A stretch of 64,000 nucleotides of DNA, taken from Candidatus Gastranaerophilales bacterium. Its GTDB lineage: Bacteria; Cyanobacteriota; Vampirovibrionia; Gastranaerophilales; Gastranaerophilaceae. The notes beneath the pieces were generated by a model. It made no database searches. It was not told the origin of the DNA and saw only the letters and a program-made list of their open reading frames with translations. Below, in pieces: positions 26,057-34,665 of this stretch. The stretch spans positions 62,001 through 126,000 of the forward strand of contig JAILHI010000027.1 in NCBI GenBank assembly GCA_024695865.1, in the 5' to 3' direction. The position numbers and the translations under genes are program-made. Every line of letters begins with the position of its first letter. The first letter of the stretch is position 1.

Positions 26057-26305
26057 TTAAAAATCAAATTCCATTCGCTGAATTTCCGTTCCGCTTATAT
26101 CCAAAAGTCTGTTTTCGATAATTACTGCTTTTTCTTTTAGCGGGATATTTAAAATTATCAGCGCTTCCTGCGGACAATCTTCGGCTTTAACGCTGTTTAA
26201 ACCAAGCCTTGTTTTGATAAAACAGCCGTATTCCGTCAAAATCTTCTGTATTTTGATTGCGTTATCAGCCCTGTCCTGCGTTTTTACTCCGAGAATTACC
26301 GTCAT
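26057..26305 (-). CDS. TM1266-like / ACT-fold small regulator (82 aa)
   Basis: The sequence MTVILGVKTQDRADNAIKIQ ... EYGCFIKTRLGL ... EALIILNIPLKEKAVIIEN ... LLDISGTEIQRMEFDF follows the beta-alpha-beta pattern of the TM1266 family. That family is often called iron-only hydrogenase system regulator and is found beside hydrogenase maturation genes. No hydrogenase gene is in this window. The start overlaps the Hsp20 stop by 4 nt (ATGA), so it is translationally coupled. Family call by eye, moderate. Confidence 0.6.
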   Translation of the reverse strand: MTVILGVKTQDRADNAIKIQKILTEYGCFIKTRLGLNSVKAEDCPQEALIILNIPLKEKAVIIENRLLDISGTEIQRMEFDF

Positions 26306-26766
26306 GCTTCGCTAATCTCTATCTTTCTCTTTTTATCTTCTTCTTTTTGAAGTTTTTCAAGTTCAACAGACAGTATGCCGTTTTTGAGTTTTGCATCACA
26401 TTTTTCCATATTTACATCAACGGGAAAATATATCGTCCTGCAATAATTACCGTATCTGAACTCGCTTTTGTGATATTTTTTCTTTTTATCGTTTTCTTCT
26501 TTTTCCGATTTCTTTTCGGCAGAAATCTTTAAAGAATTTTTGTGCAAATCTACTTCGATGTTATCCCGTTCTATCCCCGGCAGTTCGACTTTTACAAGGT
26601 ATTTATCCTCAAATTCCTTGATATCAACAGGCATAGTCATTCCTTTTACTTCCTGCTCAAAAACGTATTCTGGAAACAAATTGTCAAAACTTTTGTGCAA
26701 AACCGAGGTAATGTCGTCGTTTAACATGCTCAAAAATGTATCCGGTTTTTTGATTAAATACTTCAT
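26302..26766 (-). CDS. Hsp20 / alpha-crystallin small heat-shock protein (copy 1)
   Basis: 154 aa holdase chaperone. The alpha-crystallin domain runs from about residue 45 (KEFEDKYLVKVELPGIERDN) through LHKNSLKISAEKKSE to KNGILSVELEKL near the C-terminus. The terminal I-x-I-type motif is present in degenerate form as KRKIEISEA. A second Hsp20 lies at 34037. AAGGAG precedes the ATG. It is followed by the TM1266-like gene and the oxidoreductase, suggesting a stress-response unit. Confidence 0.93.
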   Translation of the reverse strand: MKYLIKKPDTFLSMLNDDITSVLHKSFDNLFPEYVFEQEVKGMTMPVDIKEFEDKYLVKVELPGIERDNIEVDLHKNSLKISAEKKSEKEENDKKKKYHKSEFRYGNYCRTIYFPVDVNMEKCDAKLKNGILSVELEKLQKEEDKKRKIEISEA

Positions 26767-26810
26767 ATTTTTCTCCTTTAAACTTTACAGATACATTTTT
26801 AACAAAAATA

Positions 26811-26839
26811 ACGGTACTCACATTAGCCATGAGTACCGT
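26811..26839 (-). terminator. Terminator downstream of the 102-aa gene
   Basis: ACGGTACTCA, a 9-nt loop, TGAGTACCGT, followed on the minus strand by TATTTTTG. It separates the 102-aa gene from hsp20. Confidence 0.85.
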
Positions 26840-26876
26840 CAACGAAAGGTTAGTTATTTTTTGTAAGTTTTGTTTA

Positions 26877-27185
26877 TTACGCTTCTTCAGCGTCCATTTC
26901 TTCGAGTTGATTTTTCTTTAAGTTATAAAGAACCATATCAGCCAATAATTCAAAGGATGCTGCATCTTTGATATCTGCTGAAAATTCTTTTACTAATGAT
27001 TCACGAACCATTTTTTGTAAATATAATTCGGTTGCTTCAACGTTGTTTTCTTTTTTGCCGCAAATTAAATCGAAGTAATTAGTGTTCATATCTGCTTCTT
27101 TTAATGCCGAGAACATTGTCCATTTTAATTTGGGCTGGATATTTTTGATTTCTCTTACTACTTTTAAATTCTTTAAATTAAACAT
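26877..27185 (-). CDS. Unknown small acidic protein (102 aa)
   Basis: No family recognised. Helical, no signal peptide, basic N-terminal half (MFNLKNLKVVREIKNIQPKL) and acidic tail (LEEMDAEEA). The gene has an AAAGGT ribosome site and a strong terminator of its own, so it is a separate transcription unit, which is often seen for well-expressed small cytosolic proteins. Confidence 0.68.
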   Translation of the reverse strand: MFNLKNLKVVREIKNIQPKLKWTMFSALKEADMNTNYFDLICGKKENNVEATELYLQKMVRESLVKEFSADIKDAASFELLADMVLYNLKKNQLEEMDAEEA

Positions 27186-27385
27186 TTTTACTTACCTTTC
27201 GTTTTTTCTTACACTCTTTTTATTTTAACCTGTTCAATCAGTTTCTTCATTACACTTTAGAATTAGTTGATTTGAACTTACCACACTTTTGATACTTACA
27301 TAAGTTTACTCAAGATGAAAAATTGACTTTTTTGCCCGAGCAGTGTTACATTTCTTAATATATTAAAAATTTTTTGCGGTGATTA

Positions 27386-27414
27386 TTGCTATTTAGACAA
27401 AAATATCATACAAT
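27386..27414 (+). promoter_or_regulatory. Predicted promoter of the 71-aa gene
   Basis: TTGCTA (27386-27391), 17 nt, TACAAT (27409-27414). The predicted start near 27421 leaves about 20 nt before the ATG at 27442. Confidence 0.5.
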
Positions 27415-27441
27415 CGTATGACATAAAAATGTTGGTATCGT

Positions 27442-27657
27442 ATGGGAAAATGTAAAAAAAGAACGTTAAATAAGCCTGTTTTGGAAAAAAAACTGAGCAG
27501 AGAATCTGCGATAGAATATATTGTTGAAAAAGTCAGGGGAAATTGCATTGATAATGTCAGCAAGCAGTATTTGTCGCTTTTTTGTATTACGCCCGAAGAA
27601 CTCACGGAAGCAGGCGCCGCCTACGAGGAAGTGCTTGTTTTAAGCAGGTTTATGTGA
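27442..27657 (+). CDS. Unknown small basic protein (71 aa)
   Basis: MGKCKKRTLNKPVLEKKLSR begins a Lys/Arg-rich N-terminus; the rest is helical (SAIEYIVEKVRGNCIDNVSK ... CITPEELTEAGAAYEEVLVL). There is a promoter-like sequence but no Shine-Dalgarno. Coding potential is plausible, not proven. The size and the CITPEELTEAG phrase suggest a small regulatory or adaptor protein. Confidence 0.5.
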   Translation: MGKCKKRTLNKPVLEKKLSRESAIEYIVEKVRGNCIDNVSKQYLSLFCITPEELTEAGAAYEEVLVLSRFM

Positions 27658-27708
27658 GTATTCTTTTATCATGCTCTCTTTGATTACCATAACGAATTTT
27701 GGCTAACA

Positions 27709-29082
27709 TCAGAAAGTATTTGTCGCAACGGGGTTTTTGAACTTCGTTATACTTGCGTGATACAAAAGGTCAATTTCTTTTGTCGGGCCGCTTCTGTTTT
27801 TTGCAATGATAAGTTGTGCTTTTCCTTTTAAATCGGGATTTTCTTTATCGTAATATTCAGGTCTGTGGATAAACATAACTATATCGGCATCTTGTTCGAT
27901 TGACCCCGAATCTCTCAAATCGGACAAAAGCGGTTTTTTATCTCCGCCTCTGCTTTCTGTTGTACGGTTTAATTGCGCAAGCGCAAGAATAGGTACTTCA
28001 AGTTCTTTTGAAAGAATTTTCAAACCTCTTGAAATTTCTGAAACTTCCTGTGTTCTGTTAACCTGCGAATTTGTGTTGTTGCTTTGGATTAACTGTAAAT
28101 AGTCGATTACAACCAAACCTAAACGTTTATCCTTCATTTTAAGTCGGCGGCATTTCGTTCTTATATCCGAAACCGTCAGATTGCCGTCATCAGTAATATA
28201 TATTTTGGAATTTTCACTGAGCAGCGGCATGGCTGTTGTAATTTTTTCCCAGTCCTGAGTTTGCAGTTTACCCGTTTTAATTCTGCCTGATTCGACTTCG
28301 GATTCCGAACTTAACATTCTGTACATCAGTTCTGTCTTTGCCATTTCAAGAGAAAATATTGCAACTGCCTTATCTGTTTTTAATCCGACATGCTGTGCTA
28401 TATTCAGAGCAAGCGCCGTTTTTCCCATTGCGGGACGTGCCGCAAGAATAACGAGGGTTGATGGCTGTAACCCTGATGTCAGGTGGTCAAAATCATAAAA
28501 GCCCGTTTCTATGCCCGAAAGTTCATTCTGGTGATTATAACGATATTCAATATTTTCATAGGCGCTATACACAAGTTCTGTAAGGTTTTGCATATCGGTA
28601 TTGTTTTTTTGTGCGGCAACATCAAAAACAAATTTTTCTGCACACGTTAAAGCAATATCGGGAGATTCCGCTTCGTATGCCAAATTGACTATTTCGGAAC
28701 CCGCCGTAATTAATTTTCTTCTTATCGAAGTTTCTTTTACTATTTGCGCATAATAACCGATATTGACAGACGTAACGGCATTTAAGTTTAAATCTGTTAT
28801 ATAATCTCTGCCGCCTGCGTCTTCGAGTTCCCCGTTCTTATTCAGTTGGTCGGAAACGGTAACGATATCAACGGGCAGATTTCTGTCTGTCAGATATCTG
28901 ATTACCGAATAAATCAGTCTGTTTGCGGGTTTATAAAAATCCTCGGGCAAAAGCATGTCTGCAATTTTAAGATATGATGACGGTGTCATTAAAATTGCAC
29001 CTAAAACCGCTTCTTCGGCATCAAGATTTTGAGGAATAATATTGTTACCCGAAGTCTTTTTTACAACCGCATTTTTTGCCAT
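27709..29082 (-). CDS. dnaB: Replicative DNA helicase
   Basis: 457 aa, normal length and no intein. The N-terminal primase-interacting domain starts IIPQNLDAEEAVLGAILMTP. RecA-like motor: Walker A AARPAMGKTALALNIA (about 212), Walker B LGLVVIDYLQLIQ (about 318), then ILALAQLNRTTESRGGDKKP and SDLRDSGSIEQDADIVMFIH with the arginine-finger region. It unwinds the fork as a hexamer. AAGGAG precedes the ATG. Confidence 0.98.
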   Translation of the reverse strand: MAKNAVVKKTSGNNIIPQNLDAEEAVLGAILMTPSSYLKIADMLLPEDFYKPANRLIYSVIRYLTDRNLPVDIVTVSDQLNKNGELEDAGGRDYITDLNLNAVTSVNIGYYAQIVKETSIRRKLITAGSEIVNLAYEAESPDIALTCAEKFVFDVAAQKNNTDMQNLTELVYSAYENIEYRYNHQNELSGIETGFYDFDHLTSGLQPSTLVILAARPAMGKTALALNIAQHVGLKTDKAVAIFSLEMAKTELMYRMLSSESEVESGRIKTGKLQTQDWEKITTAMPLLSENSKIYITDDGNLTVSDIRTKCRRLKMKDKRLGLVVIDYLQLIQSNNTNSQVNRTQEVSEISRGLKILSKELEVPILALAQLNRTTESRGGDKKPLLSDLRDSGSIEQDADIVMFIHRPEYYDKENPDLKGKAQLIIAKNRSGPTKEIDLLYHASITKFKNPVATNTF

Positions 29083-29117
29083 TCCTTTACTCCTTATGCA
29101 TGCTTCATTATGTTCGG

Positions 29118-29126
29118 ATAATATCA
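29118..29126 (-). promoter_or_regulatory. Extended -10 element upstream of dnaB (proximal)
   Basis: The minus strand reads TGATATTAT, an extended -10 (TG-n-TATTAT) about 36 bp before the dnaB ATG. No matching -35 was found. Confidence 0.35.
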
Positions 29127-29181
29127 GGCATACAGGACAAAATGTGACCGATATTTTTCAAACATAATAAAACTTATCTTT

Positions 29182-29211
29182 ATAATATCATGCAAAAGGG
29201 TAAGTTTTCAA
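29182..29211 (-). promoter_or_regulatory. Predicted dnaB promoter (distal)
   Basis: Minus strand TTGAAA (29206-29211), 18 nt ending in TGA, TATTAT (29182-29187). The nine bases TGATATTAT recur at the proximal element, so dnaB may have two promoters. The predicted leader is about 90 nt. Confidence 0.55.
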
Positions 29212-29229
29212 AAACATTCCGCAAAAAGT

Positions 29230-29478
29230 TTAAACTTCGATAAAAAGTTTTCTGCCGACAATGTTCGGTTTGTTGTTGTAATAACCTGCAAAATAGCCCG
29301 TTGGCGACGGATTATTTTTTCCGTAAAAATCATTTTTCTTGTTCATTTGTTCAAGAGTTTGATTTAAAAACGGGTTTGCAAAAGGGTTTGAATACTGGGG
29401 TTTTGATACGGCAGGCGCTGCCGTTGCCGCCGATGTTGACAATACGTTCGTTAAAAAATTTTCTAATCCGTTAATCAT
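29230..29478 (-). CDS. Unknown small Asn/Pro-rich protein (82 aa)
   Basis: Low-complexity sequence: an Ala/Ser/Thr stretch (STSAATAAPAVSKPQ), then Asn-Pro-Phe repeats (YSNPFANPFLNQ) and a Gly/Tyr/Asn section (GYFAGYYNNKPN). GGGAG precedes the ATG. Disordered and of unknown role; probably real because of the good ribosome site. Confidence 0.55.
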   Translation of the reverse strand: MINGLENFLTNVLSTSAATAAPAVSKPQYSNPFANPFLNQTLEQMNKKNDFYGKNNPSPTGYFAGYYNNKPNIVGRKLFIEV

Positions 29479-29636
29479 TCTTACTTCTCCCTGTCTGCAT
29501 TTTTATTAATGATTTAATGCAGCATTGTCATCATTATAAATAATATTATTAATTTTTTTTAACTATTTTTTAAAAAACCGTCTTTATGAACGAAAAAAGA
29601 GTAATATATTTATAGGATTATAAAAAGGATATAAAA

Positions 29637-30011
29637 ATGCTTTGTCCCGTTTGTGAAAACCCTTTGGTAGTTGTAGAGAGAGATAATGTTGAACTTGACT
29701 GGTGTCCCGTTTGCAACGGCTTTTGGTTTGACGCTGACGAATGGAAACTTATCGGGGTAGAAGATGAAAAATATAATCCTTTCACTTACGAAGCGGTAAA
29801 AGTCAATGAAAAAGGCAGGCAATGCCCTATCTGCGATAAAATGATGGATAAAATCAAAATCGGAGAAACCATTTTGGACAGATGTCCGAATTTCCACGGT
29901 CTCTGGTTTGACAAAAACGAACTTTCCCGTTTTGTAAATGACGCAAATTCTAATGAAATCAATACAAAAACAGTAAATTTTTTAGGCGAAGTCTTCAGTA
30001 TTAAAAAATAA
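29637..30011 (+). CDS. Tandem zf-TFIIB-type zinc-ribbon protein (124 aa)
   Basis: Two zf-TFIIB units: MLCPVCENPLVVVERDNVEL ... WCPVCNGFWFD (1-40) and QCPICDKMMDKIKIGETILD ... CPNFHGLWFD (60-100). In the second unit the last cysteine of the ribbon is His. AAGGAT precedes the ATG. It is the first gene of an operon with LemA (13 bp) and an M48 protease that carries its own C-terminal zinc ribbon. Role unknown, possibly linked to membrane-protein quality control. Confidence 0.85.
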   Translation: MLCPVCENPLVVVERDNVELDWCPVCNGFWFDADEWKLIGVEDEKYNPFTYEAVKVNEKGRQCPICDKMMDKIKIGETILDRCPNFHGLWFDKNELSRFVNDANSNEINTKTVNFLGEVFSIKK

Positions 30012-30024
30012 AAGGAGTTAAAAA

Positions 30025-30588
30025 ATGACACAATCACAATTAATGACTTTTTTACCGATAATTATTCTGGCGGTAATTTTTATTTGGGTTGTTATGGTTT
30101 ACAACGGTCTTGTTGTTCTTAAAAACCAGGTTAAAAATGCATGGTCGCAAATCGATGTTCAGTTAAAAAGACGTTATGATTTAATACCCAATCTCGTTGA
30201 AACGGTAAAAGGCTATGCCGCTCACGAAAAATCCGCTCTTGAAGCCGTAATCAAAGCAAGACAAACTGCAATTAACATCGATAACGTCAAGGATAAAGCC
30301 GTTGCGGAAAATGCCCTTTCAGGTGCTTTAAAATCACTCTTTGCGGTCGCTGAAAATTATCCCGACTTAAAAGCCAACGAAAACTTCTTGCAGTTACAGG
30401 AAGAAATTACTTCAACTGAAAACAAAATCAGTTATGCAAGACAATTCTATAACGACTCTGTTTTGGAATATAACAATAAGAAAGAAATGTTCCCGACAAA
30501 TATGATTGCGACAATCTTTAATTTTGAACACAGAGATTTCTTTGAAGCAAGCGTAACCGAAAAAGAAGCACCGCAGGTTAAATTCTAG
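30025..30588 (+). CDS. lemA: LemA family protein
   Basis: 187 aa: an N-terminal membrane helix (about 8-28, [20 protein letters not shown]) followed by a LemA coiled helical domain ([43 protein letters not shown]). LemA proteins are often next to HtpX-type proteases, as here. AAGGAG precedes the ATG. Confidence 0.96.
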   Translation: MTQSQLMTFLPIIILAVIFIWVVMVYNGLVVLKNQVKNAWSQIDVQLKRRYDLIPNLVETVKGYAAHEKSALEAVIKARQTAINIDNVKDKAVAENALSGALKSLFAVAENYPDLKANENFLQLQEEITSTENKISYARQFYNDSVLEYNNKKEMFPTNMIATIFNFEHRDFFEASVTEKEAPQVKF

Positions 30589-30607
30589 TCAAATTTAAGG
30601 CAGTAAT

Positions 30608-31960
30608 ATGTGGCATCAAATCGCTATAAATAAAAGAAACAGTTGTATTTTATTAACACTGATGCTGTTAGTGTTATTAGTTCTCGGCGCTGCTTTTGGC
30701 ATGTTAATATCTTACTACTTTCCGATAGAAATGGCGAGGTCAGCCGATTTTCAGCAGATGATGCTTCATTCTGCGCAGGACGGCATAATTGTTGCCTTTG
30801 TAGTTTGGTGTATATTGCTGCTCTGTGCCTTAACAAACGGAAAAAATGCTATTCTTGCCTTAAATCAGGCCTACAAACTTCCCGAATATTCGCATCTCGT
30901 CCTCGAAAACGTAGTGGAAGAAATGTCAATTGCGGCAGGGCTGCCAAAGCCGCCCGAAATCTATGTTATTGATACCGCAATGCCTAATGCTTTTGCAACG
31001 GGACTTAACCCAAAGAAAGCGGCAATTGCCGTTACAACAGGACTTCTTGTTGAATTGGACAGAGATGAATTGCAAGCCGTTGTTGCTCATGAAATTGCGC
31101 ATATTGTCAATCGTGACACGATGTATATGATATTTGCGGGTGTTATGATTGGAACAATCGTTTTTCTTTCGGAACTCGGTTTGCGTTTTATGAGAAACGG
31201 TTTCAGGTCAAAAAGATGCCGTGGCGGCGGAAAAGGGGATTTGATAATTCTTGTTGTATGTTTGTTTTTGATGATACTTGCACCGATATTGGCGCAGTTA
31301 TTGTATTTTTCAATCTCTCAAAGGAGAGAATATCTTGCCGATGCCTGTGCCGTTCAATACACAAGATACCCGCAGGGACTTGCAACCGCTCTTGCAAAAA
31401 TTTCGGGCTCTCTGTACATGTTCAGAGATGCGGATAAAATAACCTCGGCAATGTATATTGTTCACCCTCTCGATTATGAAAAACGTTATAAAAGCACTTA
31501 TTCTATGTTTGGAAATGCTTTTTCCACCCACCCGCCCACAGAAAAAAGAATTAAAATTCTCGAAAAAATGACGGGTGCCGATTTTAACGCATATAATGAG
31601 GCTTTTGTTAAGGTTTCAAAATTCGGAAAAAGACCGCTTCTTAAAAAAGAATTTTTATACGGTGTAAAACCGATGGAAATTCAAAATCCGAAGGAAAAGA
31701 AAGAAAAAGAAAATCCCGTTCCGTCTGCTATGGGCATAGCAGCGGCGGCTGCAGGCGTTGCGGTCTTGTCGGAAGCCGAAAAGGCTCATAAACTCGCAAA
31801 AGAAAAAGTAGAAAGAAAAAGAAGTGCCCAAAACATTGTATTAAAGGCAAATAATTATATTGAGAAAGAATGTTCCTGCGGAACCAAATTCAAATTCCCC
31901 GAAGAATATGAAGGTCAAACCATTCGGTGTCCGCACTGCAAACAAAACATTCTCGTTTAA
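30608..31960 (+). CDS. M48-family membrane metalloprotease (HtpX-like) with C-terminal zinc ribbon
   Basis: 450 aa. Two N-terminal membrane helices (about 14-36 and 58-76), active site HEIAH at 161-165 within AVVAHEIAHIVNRD, two more helices (about 173-190 and 208-235), and the third zinc ligand Glu in RREYLADACAVQ. The C-terminal 110 residues add a charged Ala/Lys/Glu linker and a ribbon (CSCGTKFKFPEEYEGQ...CPHC), which ordinary HtpX (about 290 aa) lacks. It degrades misfolded membrane proteins. AAGG precedes the ATG. Confidence 0.93.
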   Translation: MWHQIAINKRNSCILLTLMLLVLLVLGAAFGMLISYYFPIEMARSADFQQMMLHSAQDGIIVAFVVWCILLLCALTNGKNAILALNQAYKLPEYSHLVLENVVEEMSIAAGLPKPPEIYVIDTAMPNAFATGLNPKKAAIAVTTGLLVELDRDELQAVVAHEIAHIVNRDTMYMIFAGVMIGTIVFLSELGLRFMRNGFRSKRCRGGGKGDLIILVVCLFLMILAPILAQLLYFSISQRREYLADACAVQYTRYPQGLATALAKISGSLYMFRDADKITSAMYIVHPLDYEKRYKSTYSMFGNAFSTHPPTEKRIKILEKMTGADFNAYNEAFVKVSKFGKRPLLKKEFLYGVKPMEIQNPKEKKEKENPVPSAMGIAAAAAGVAVLSEAEKAHKLAKEKVERKRSAQNIVLKANNYIEKECSCGTKFKFPEEYEGQTIRCPHCKQNILV

Positions 31961-32006
31961 AATTTGACCCGAAAACAATTTTTTGATACATTTCTAACTG
32001 AACATT

Positions 32007-32957
32007 ATGGATAACAAATTAGATTTAATAACAATAGGTGAAGGCTTGGTTGAACTTTCAAGCAGACAGAGTTTAACCTATGCGGAAACACTGAATAAAT
32101 ATTTTGGCGGAGATACTTTGACAACGGCAATTGCGGCAGCCCGTTCGGGTGCAAAGGTCGGTTTTATTTCAAAAATCGGCAATGATGCGTTCAGAGACTT
32201 TTTAATCGGCGGCTGGGCGGCTGAAGGACTCGATATTTCAAGAGTAACCTGTGTGGACGGTCATAACGGTGTTTACTTTGTCGCAGGTCACGATACGGGG
32301 CATAAAGAATTTGCCTATTACCGCAAAAAAACAGCGGCAGGTATGCTTTCCGTAAGAGATATCGATGAAGAATATGTTAAATCGGCAAAAGTTGTGTATG
32401 CAACAGGTATTACACAATCTTTATCCTTATCTGCAAAAGAAGCCGTTGCTAAACTTTTCAAAATAGCAAAAGAAAATAACATACTCGTTGCTTTTGACCC
32501 TAATTTTGATCCTAAACTCTGGACAAAAGAGGAAGCAAGAGAAGCCTATTATGAAGTTGACGATTACATTGATATTATTTTCCTTAACTTAAAATCAGAC
32601 TCTCTCGAACTTTGGGGTATCGAATCTCCCGACAAACTTATTGAAATGGCACTCGACAAAGGTATTAAAACAGTTGTTTTAAAATCAAAAGCACGAGGCG
32701 GATATTTTGTCGGTACGGCAAATAAAAATATGTTTATACCTTTTTATTCCGATATTAAAAATGATTCAACGGGAGCAGGAGATTCCTTTAACGGTGTATT
32801 TTTGTACGAATTATCCAAGGACAAATCCCCGTTTGAAGCAGCAAAAATCGCTTCTGTCGTTTCGGGATTACAGGTCAGAAATATCGGCGCAATCAAAGCA
32901 ATTCCCTCTGCAAAAGAAGTTGCGGATGCAATAAAGGAACAAAATGAAAAACAGTAA
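32007..32957 (+). CDS. PfkB-family sugar kinase (2-keto-3-deoxygluconate kinase-like)
   Basis: 316 aa ribokinase fold. The N-terminus DLITIGEGLVELSS, the GG-type motif KYFGGDTLTTAIAAARSGAK, the substrate lid FVAGHDTGHKEFAYYRKKTA and the C-terminal anion hole/catalytic Asp DSTGAGDSFNGVFLYEL are all present. Overall layout is closest to KDG kinases; the exact sugar is uncertain. It overlaps csaB by 14 nt. There is no convincing Shine-Dalgarno. Confidence 0.9.
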   Translation: MDNKLDLITIGEGLVELSSRQSLTYAETLNKYFGGDTLTTAIAAARSGAKVGFISKIGNDAFRDFLIGGWAAEGLDISRVTCVDGHNGVYFVAGHDTGHKEFAYYRKKTAAGMLSVRDIDEEYVKSAKVVYATGITQSLSLSAKEAVAKLFKIAKENNILVAFDPNFDPKLWTKEEAREAYYEVDDYIDIIFLNLKSDSLELWGIESPDKLIEMALDKGIKTVVLKSKARGGYFVGTANKNMFIPFYSDIKNDSTGAGDSFNGVFLYELSKDKSPFEAAKIASVVSGLQVRNIGAIKAIPSAKEVADAIKEQNEKQ

Positions 32958-33978
32958 ACCTAAAATTTTAATTTCGGGTTATTACGGGTTTAGCAATTTT
33001 GGTGATGAAGCCGTTTTAAGCGTTTTAATAAATTCCTTAAAAGACAGCGGATTGGAAGATATTACCGTATTTTCCAAAAATCCCGAGATGACAAAACAAT
33101 CATACGATGTTAAGGTTTGCTATTCGTTTAGTCCGTTTGAACTGCTTTTGACGATTTTAAAAACCGATGTTCTTATTTCGGGCGGAGGCAGTCTTTTGCA
33201 GGATGCAACAAGTGCAAAAAGCCTTGTTTATTATCTGGGAATTATTTTAACTGCTTTATTTTTCGGAAAAAAAGTTATGATTTTTGCACAGGGAATAGGC
33301 CCTATAAAAAATAAATTTCTCGAAAAATTGACGGTCTTTGCCCTGAAAAAATGCAAGTATGTAACAGTAAGAGATGAAAAAAGCCTGTCTATGCTCAAAA
33401 GTCATGGAATATCGGCGGATTTGGTTTCAGACCCCGTCTGGAATATCAAATTATGGACTAAATATTCTCACAGAGGGGTTGGTATTCAACTTCGCAGATG
33501 GGAAGCCTTAACCGAAGAATTTTTTATGAATTTGGTTAAATACGTTGCGGAAGTTTATTCCGATAAAATAATCTTTATTTACGCCTTGCAGGAAAGTCTT
33601 GATATAGACATTTGCAACCGTTTTGAAGAAGAATTGCTGAAAATCAATCCCGATTTACACACTCACGTTGTAACGAACAGAGCAACTTTTGAAATCGTTA
33701 AATCTTTCTCGCATCTTGATGAACTGATTGCAATGAGATATCACGCCTGTCTGTTGGGATTAAAGTACGATATCAGGGTTCTGCCGATAATTTACGACCC
33801 GAAAGTCGAAAAACTTGCGGACGAATTTAATATTAAATCAAGATTATATTTAAACGGTGAAACGGAAATCGGTGCTAAAATAAGAGATTTGAGATACGGT
33901 GAATACGAAGTAAATTCATCGGCGGCCTTATCAAAACAGTTGGATTTCAAACCTTTTGTTGACAAAATCATCAAATAA
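32944..33978 (+). CDS. csaB: CsaB-type polysaccharide pyruvyl transferase
   Basis: Adds a ketal-linked pyruvate from PEP to a cell-wall polymer. It is 344 aa: ILISGYYGFSNFGDEAVLSV, the GGGS loop LISGGGSLLQDATS, MIFAQGIGPIKNKF and, in the C-terminal half, IAMRYHACLLGLKYDI. In bacteria with CsaB the pyruvylated polymer is the ligand for SLH domains, which in cyanobacteria occur on outer-membrane porins. The start lies inside pfkB with AAGGAAC before it. Confidence 0.92.
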   Translation: MKNSKPKILISGYYGFSNFGDEAVLSVLINSLKDSGLEDITVFSKNPEMTKQSYDVKVCYSFSPFELLLTILKTDVLISGGGSLLQDATSAKSLVYYLGIILTALFFGKKVMIFAQGIGPIKNKFLEKLTVFALKKCKYVTVRDEKSLSMLKSHGISADLVSDPVWNIKLWTKYSHRGVGIQLRRWEALTEEFFMNLVKYVAEVYSDKIIFIYALQESLDIDICNRFEEELLKINPDLHTHVVTNRATFEIVKSFSHLDELIAMRYHACLLGLKYDIRVLPIIYDPKVEKLADEFNIKSRLYLNGETEIGAKIRDLRYGEYEVNSSAALSKQLDFKPFVDKIIK

Positions 33979-33983
33979 TAAAA

Positions 33984-34008
33984 AACCGCCTCGGAGAGCG
34001 GGGCGGTT
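33984..34008. terminator. Bidirectional terminator between csaB and hsp20
   Basis: AACCGCC ... GGCGGTT with an 11-nt loop that pairs further. On the minus strand it is followed by a long T-run (ending hsp20); on the plus strand A-rich sequence precedes it. It lies between convergent genes. Confidence 0.85.
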
Positions 34009-34036
34009 GTATTGTCTGAATTAGTTTTTATTTTTA

Positions 34037-34468
34037 TTACTTAACCGAGATTTTTTGTACGGTGCTTTTCTTTTCTTCGGCTTTTTTACCGAGTGTAACG
34101 GTCAAAATACCATTTTTATATTCGCTTGTACAATTTTCGGCATCAATTTCTTCGGGAAATTCTACTGATTTTTCATATTCGCCGTAAGCAATTTCCGACA
34201 TGTGCATTTTTTCATCGTCTTTCATTTCTTCCTGTTTGATTTCTGCTCTGATTGTCAAAACATTGTCAGCGAGTTCGATATCAATATCGTCTTTTTCAAT
34301 TCCCGGTAACTGAACCTTTAAACTGTATTCCTTTTCATTTTCTTTTATTTCGCAGCAGGGACGGAATTTACCTTGTTGTGAATAGCTTCTGTTTGCGAGT
34401 CTTTCCAAATCTCTGCGAACTACATCGAACAAATATTCGGGTTCTCTTTCCATAATGCTGAATCTCAT
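34037..34468 (-). CDS. Hsp20 / alpha-crystallin small heat-shock protein (copy 2)
   Basis: 143 aa. The alpha-crystallin domain extends from about residue 44 (NEKEYSLKVQLPGIEKDDID) to NGILTVTLGKK. The N-terminus (MRFSIMEREPEYLFDVVRRD) differs from copy 1, so the two are paralogues that probably form distinct oligomers. GGAGG precedes the ATG. Confidence 0.94.
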   Translation of the reverse strand: MRFSIMEREPEYLFDVVRRDLERLANRSYSQQGKFRPCCEIKENEKEYSLKVQLPGIEKDDIDIELADNVLTIRAEIKQEEMKDDEKMHMSEIAYGEYEKSVEFPEEIDAENCTSEYKNGILTVTLGKKAEEKKSTVQKISVK

Positions 34469-34665
34469 AATTCCTCCTTTGAGTTTTCACTCATACTTAC
34501 TTCTTACATTATTATGATAACCCCCTTTTTGCGTTTTTCCGTTTTCTTTAACCAAAATTTAACTTTTAATTGTTTTTTTTAATAATTTTCCAAGAAGAAA
34601 TTTTTGCAAGGCTGAAAGCGGCTTTTTTCAAGCCTTTTGAGTAAATTGAAATTGTTAATAAAATG

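Noticed and set aside
27709-29082. Intein in DnaB
   Set aside because: The protein has normal length and the Walker motifs are continuous.
32007-32030. Leaderless promoter for the PfkB gene
   Set aside because: It lacks a Shine-Dalgarno, but the hexamer at the expected position (TAACTG) does not resemble a -10 element.
34608-34636. Terminator after the zinc-ribbon gene
   Set aside because: AAGGCT/AGCCTT pairs, but on the minus strand it is followed by GCAAAAA rather than a T-run, and no plus-strand gene ends before it.
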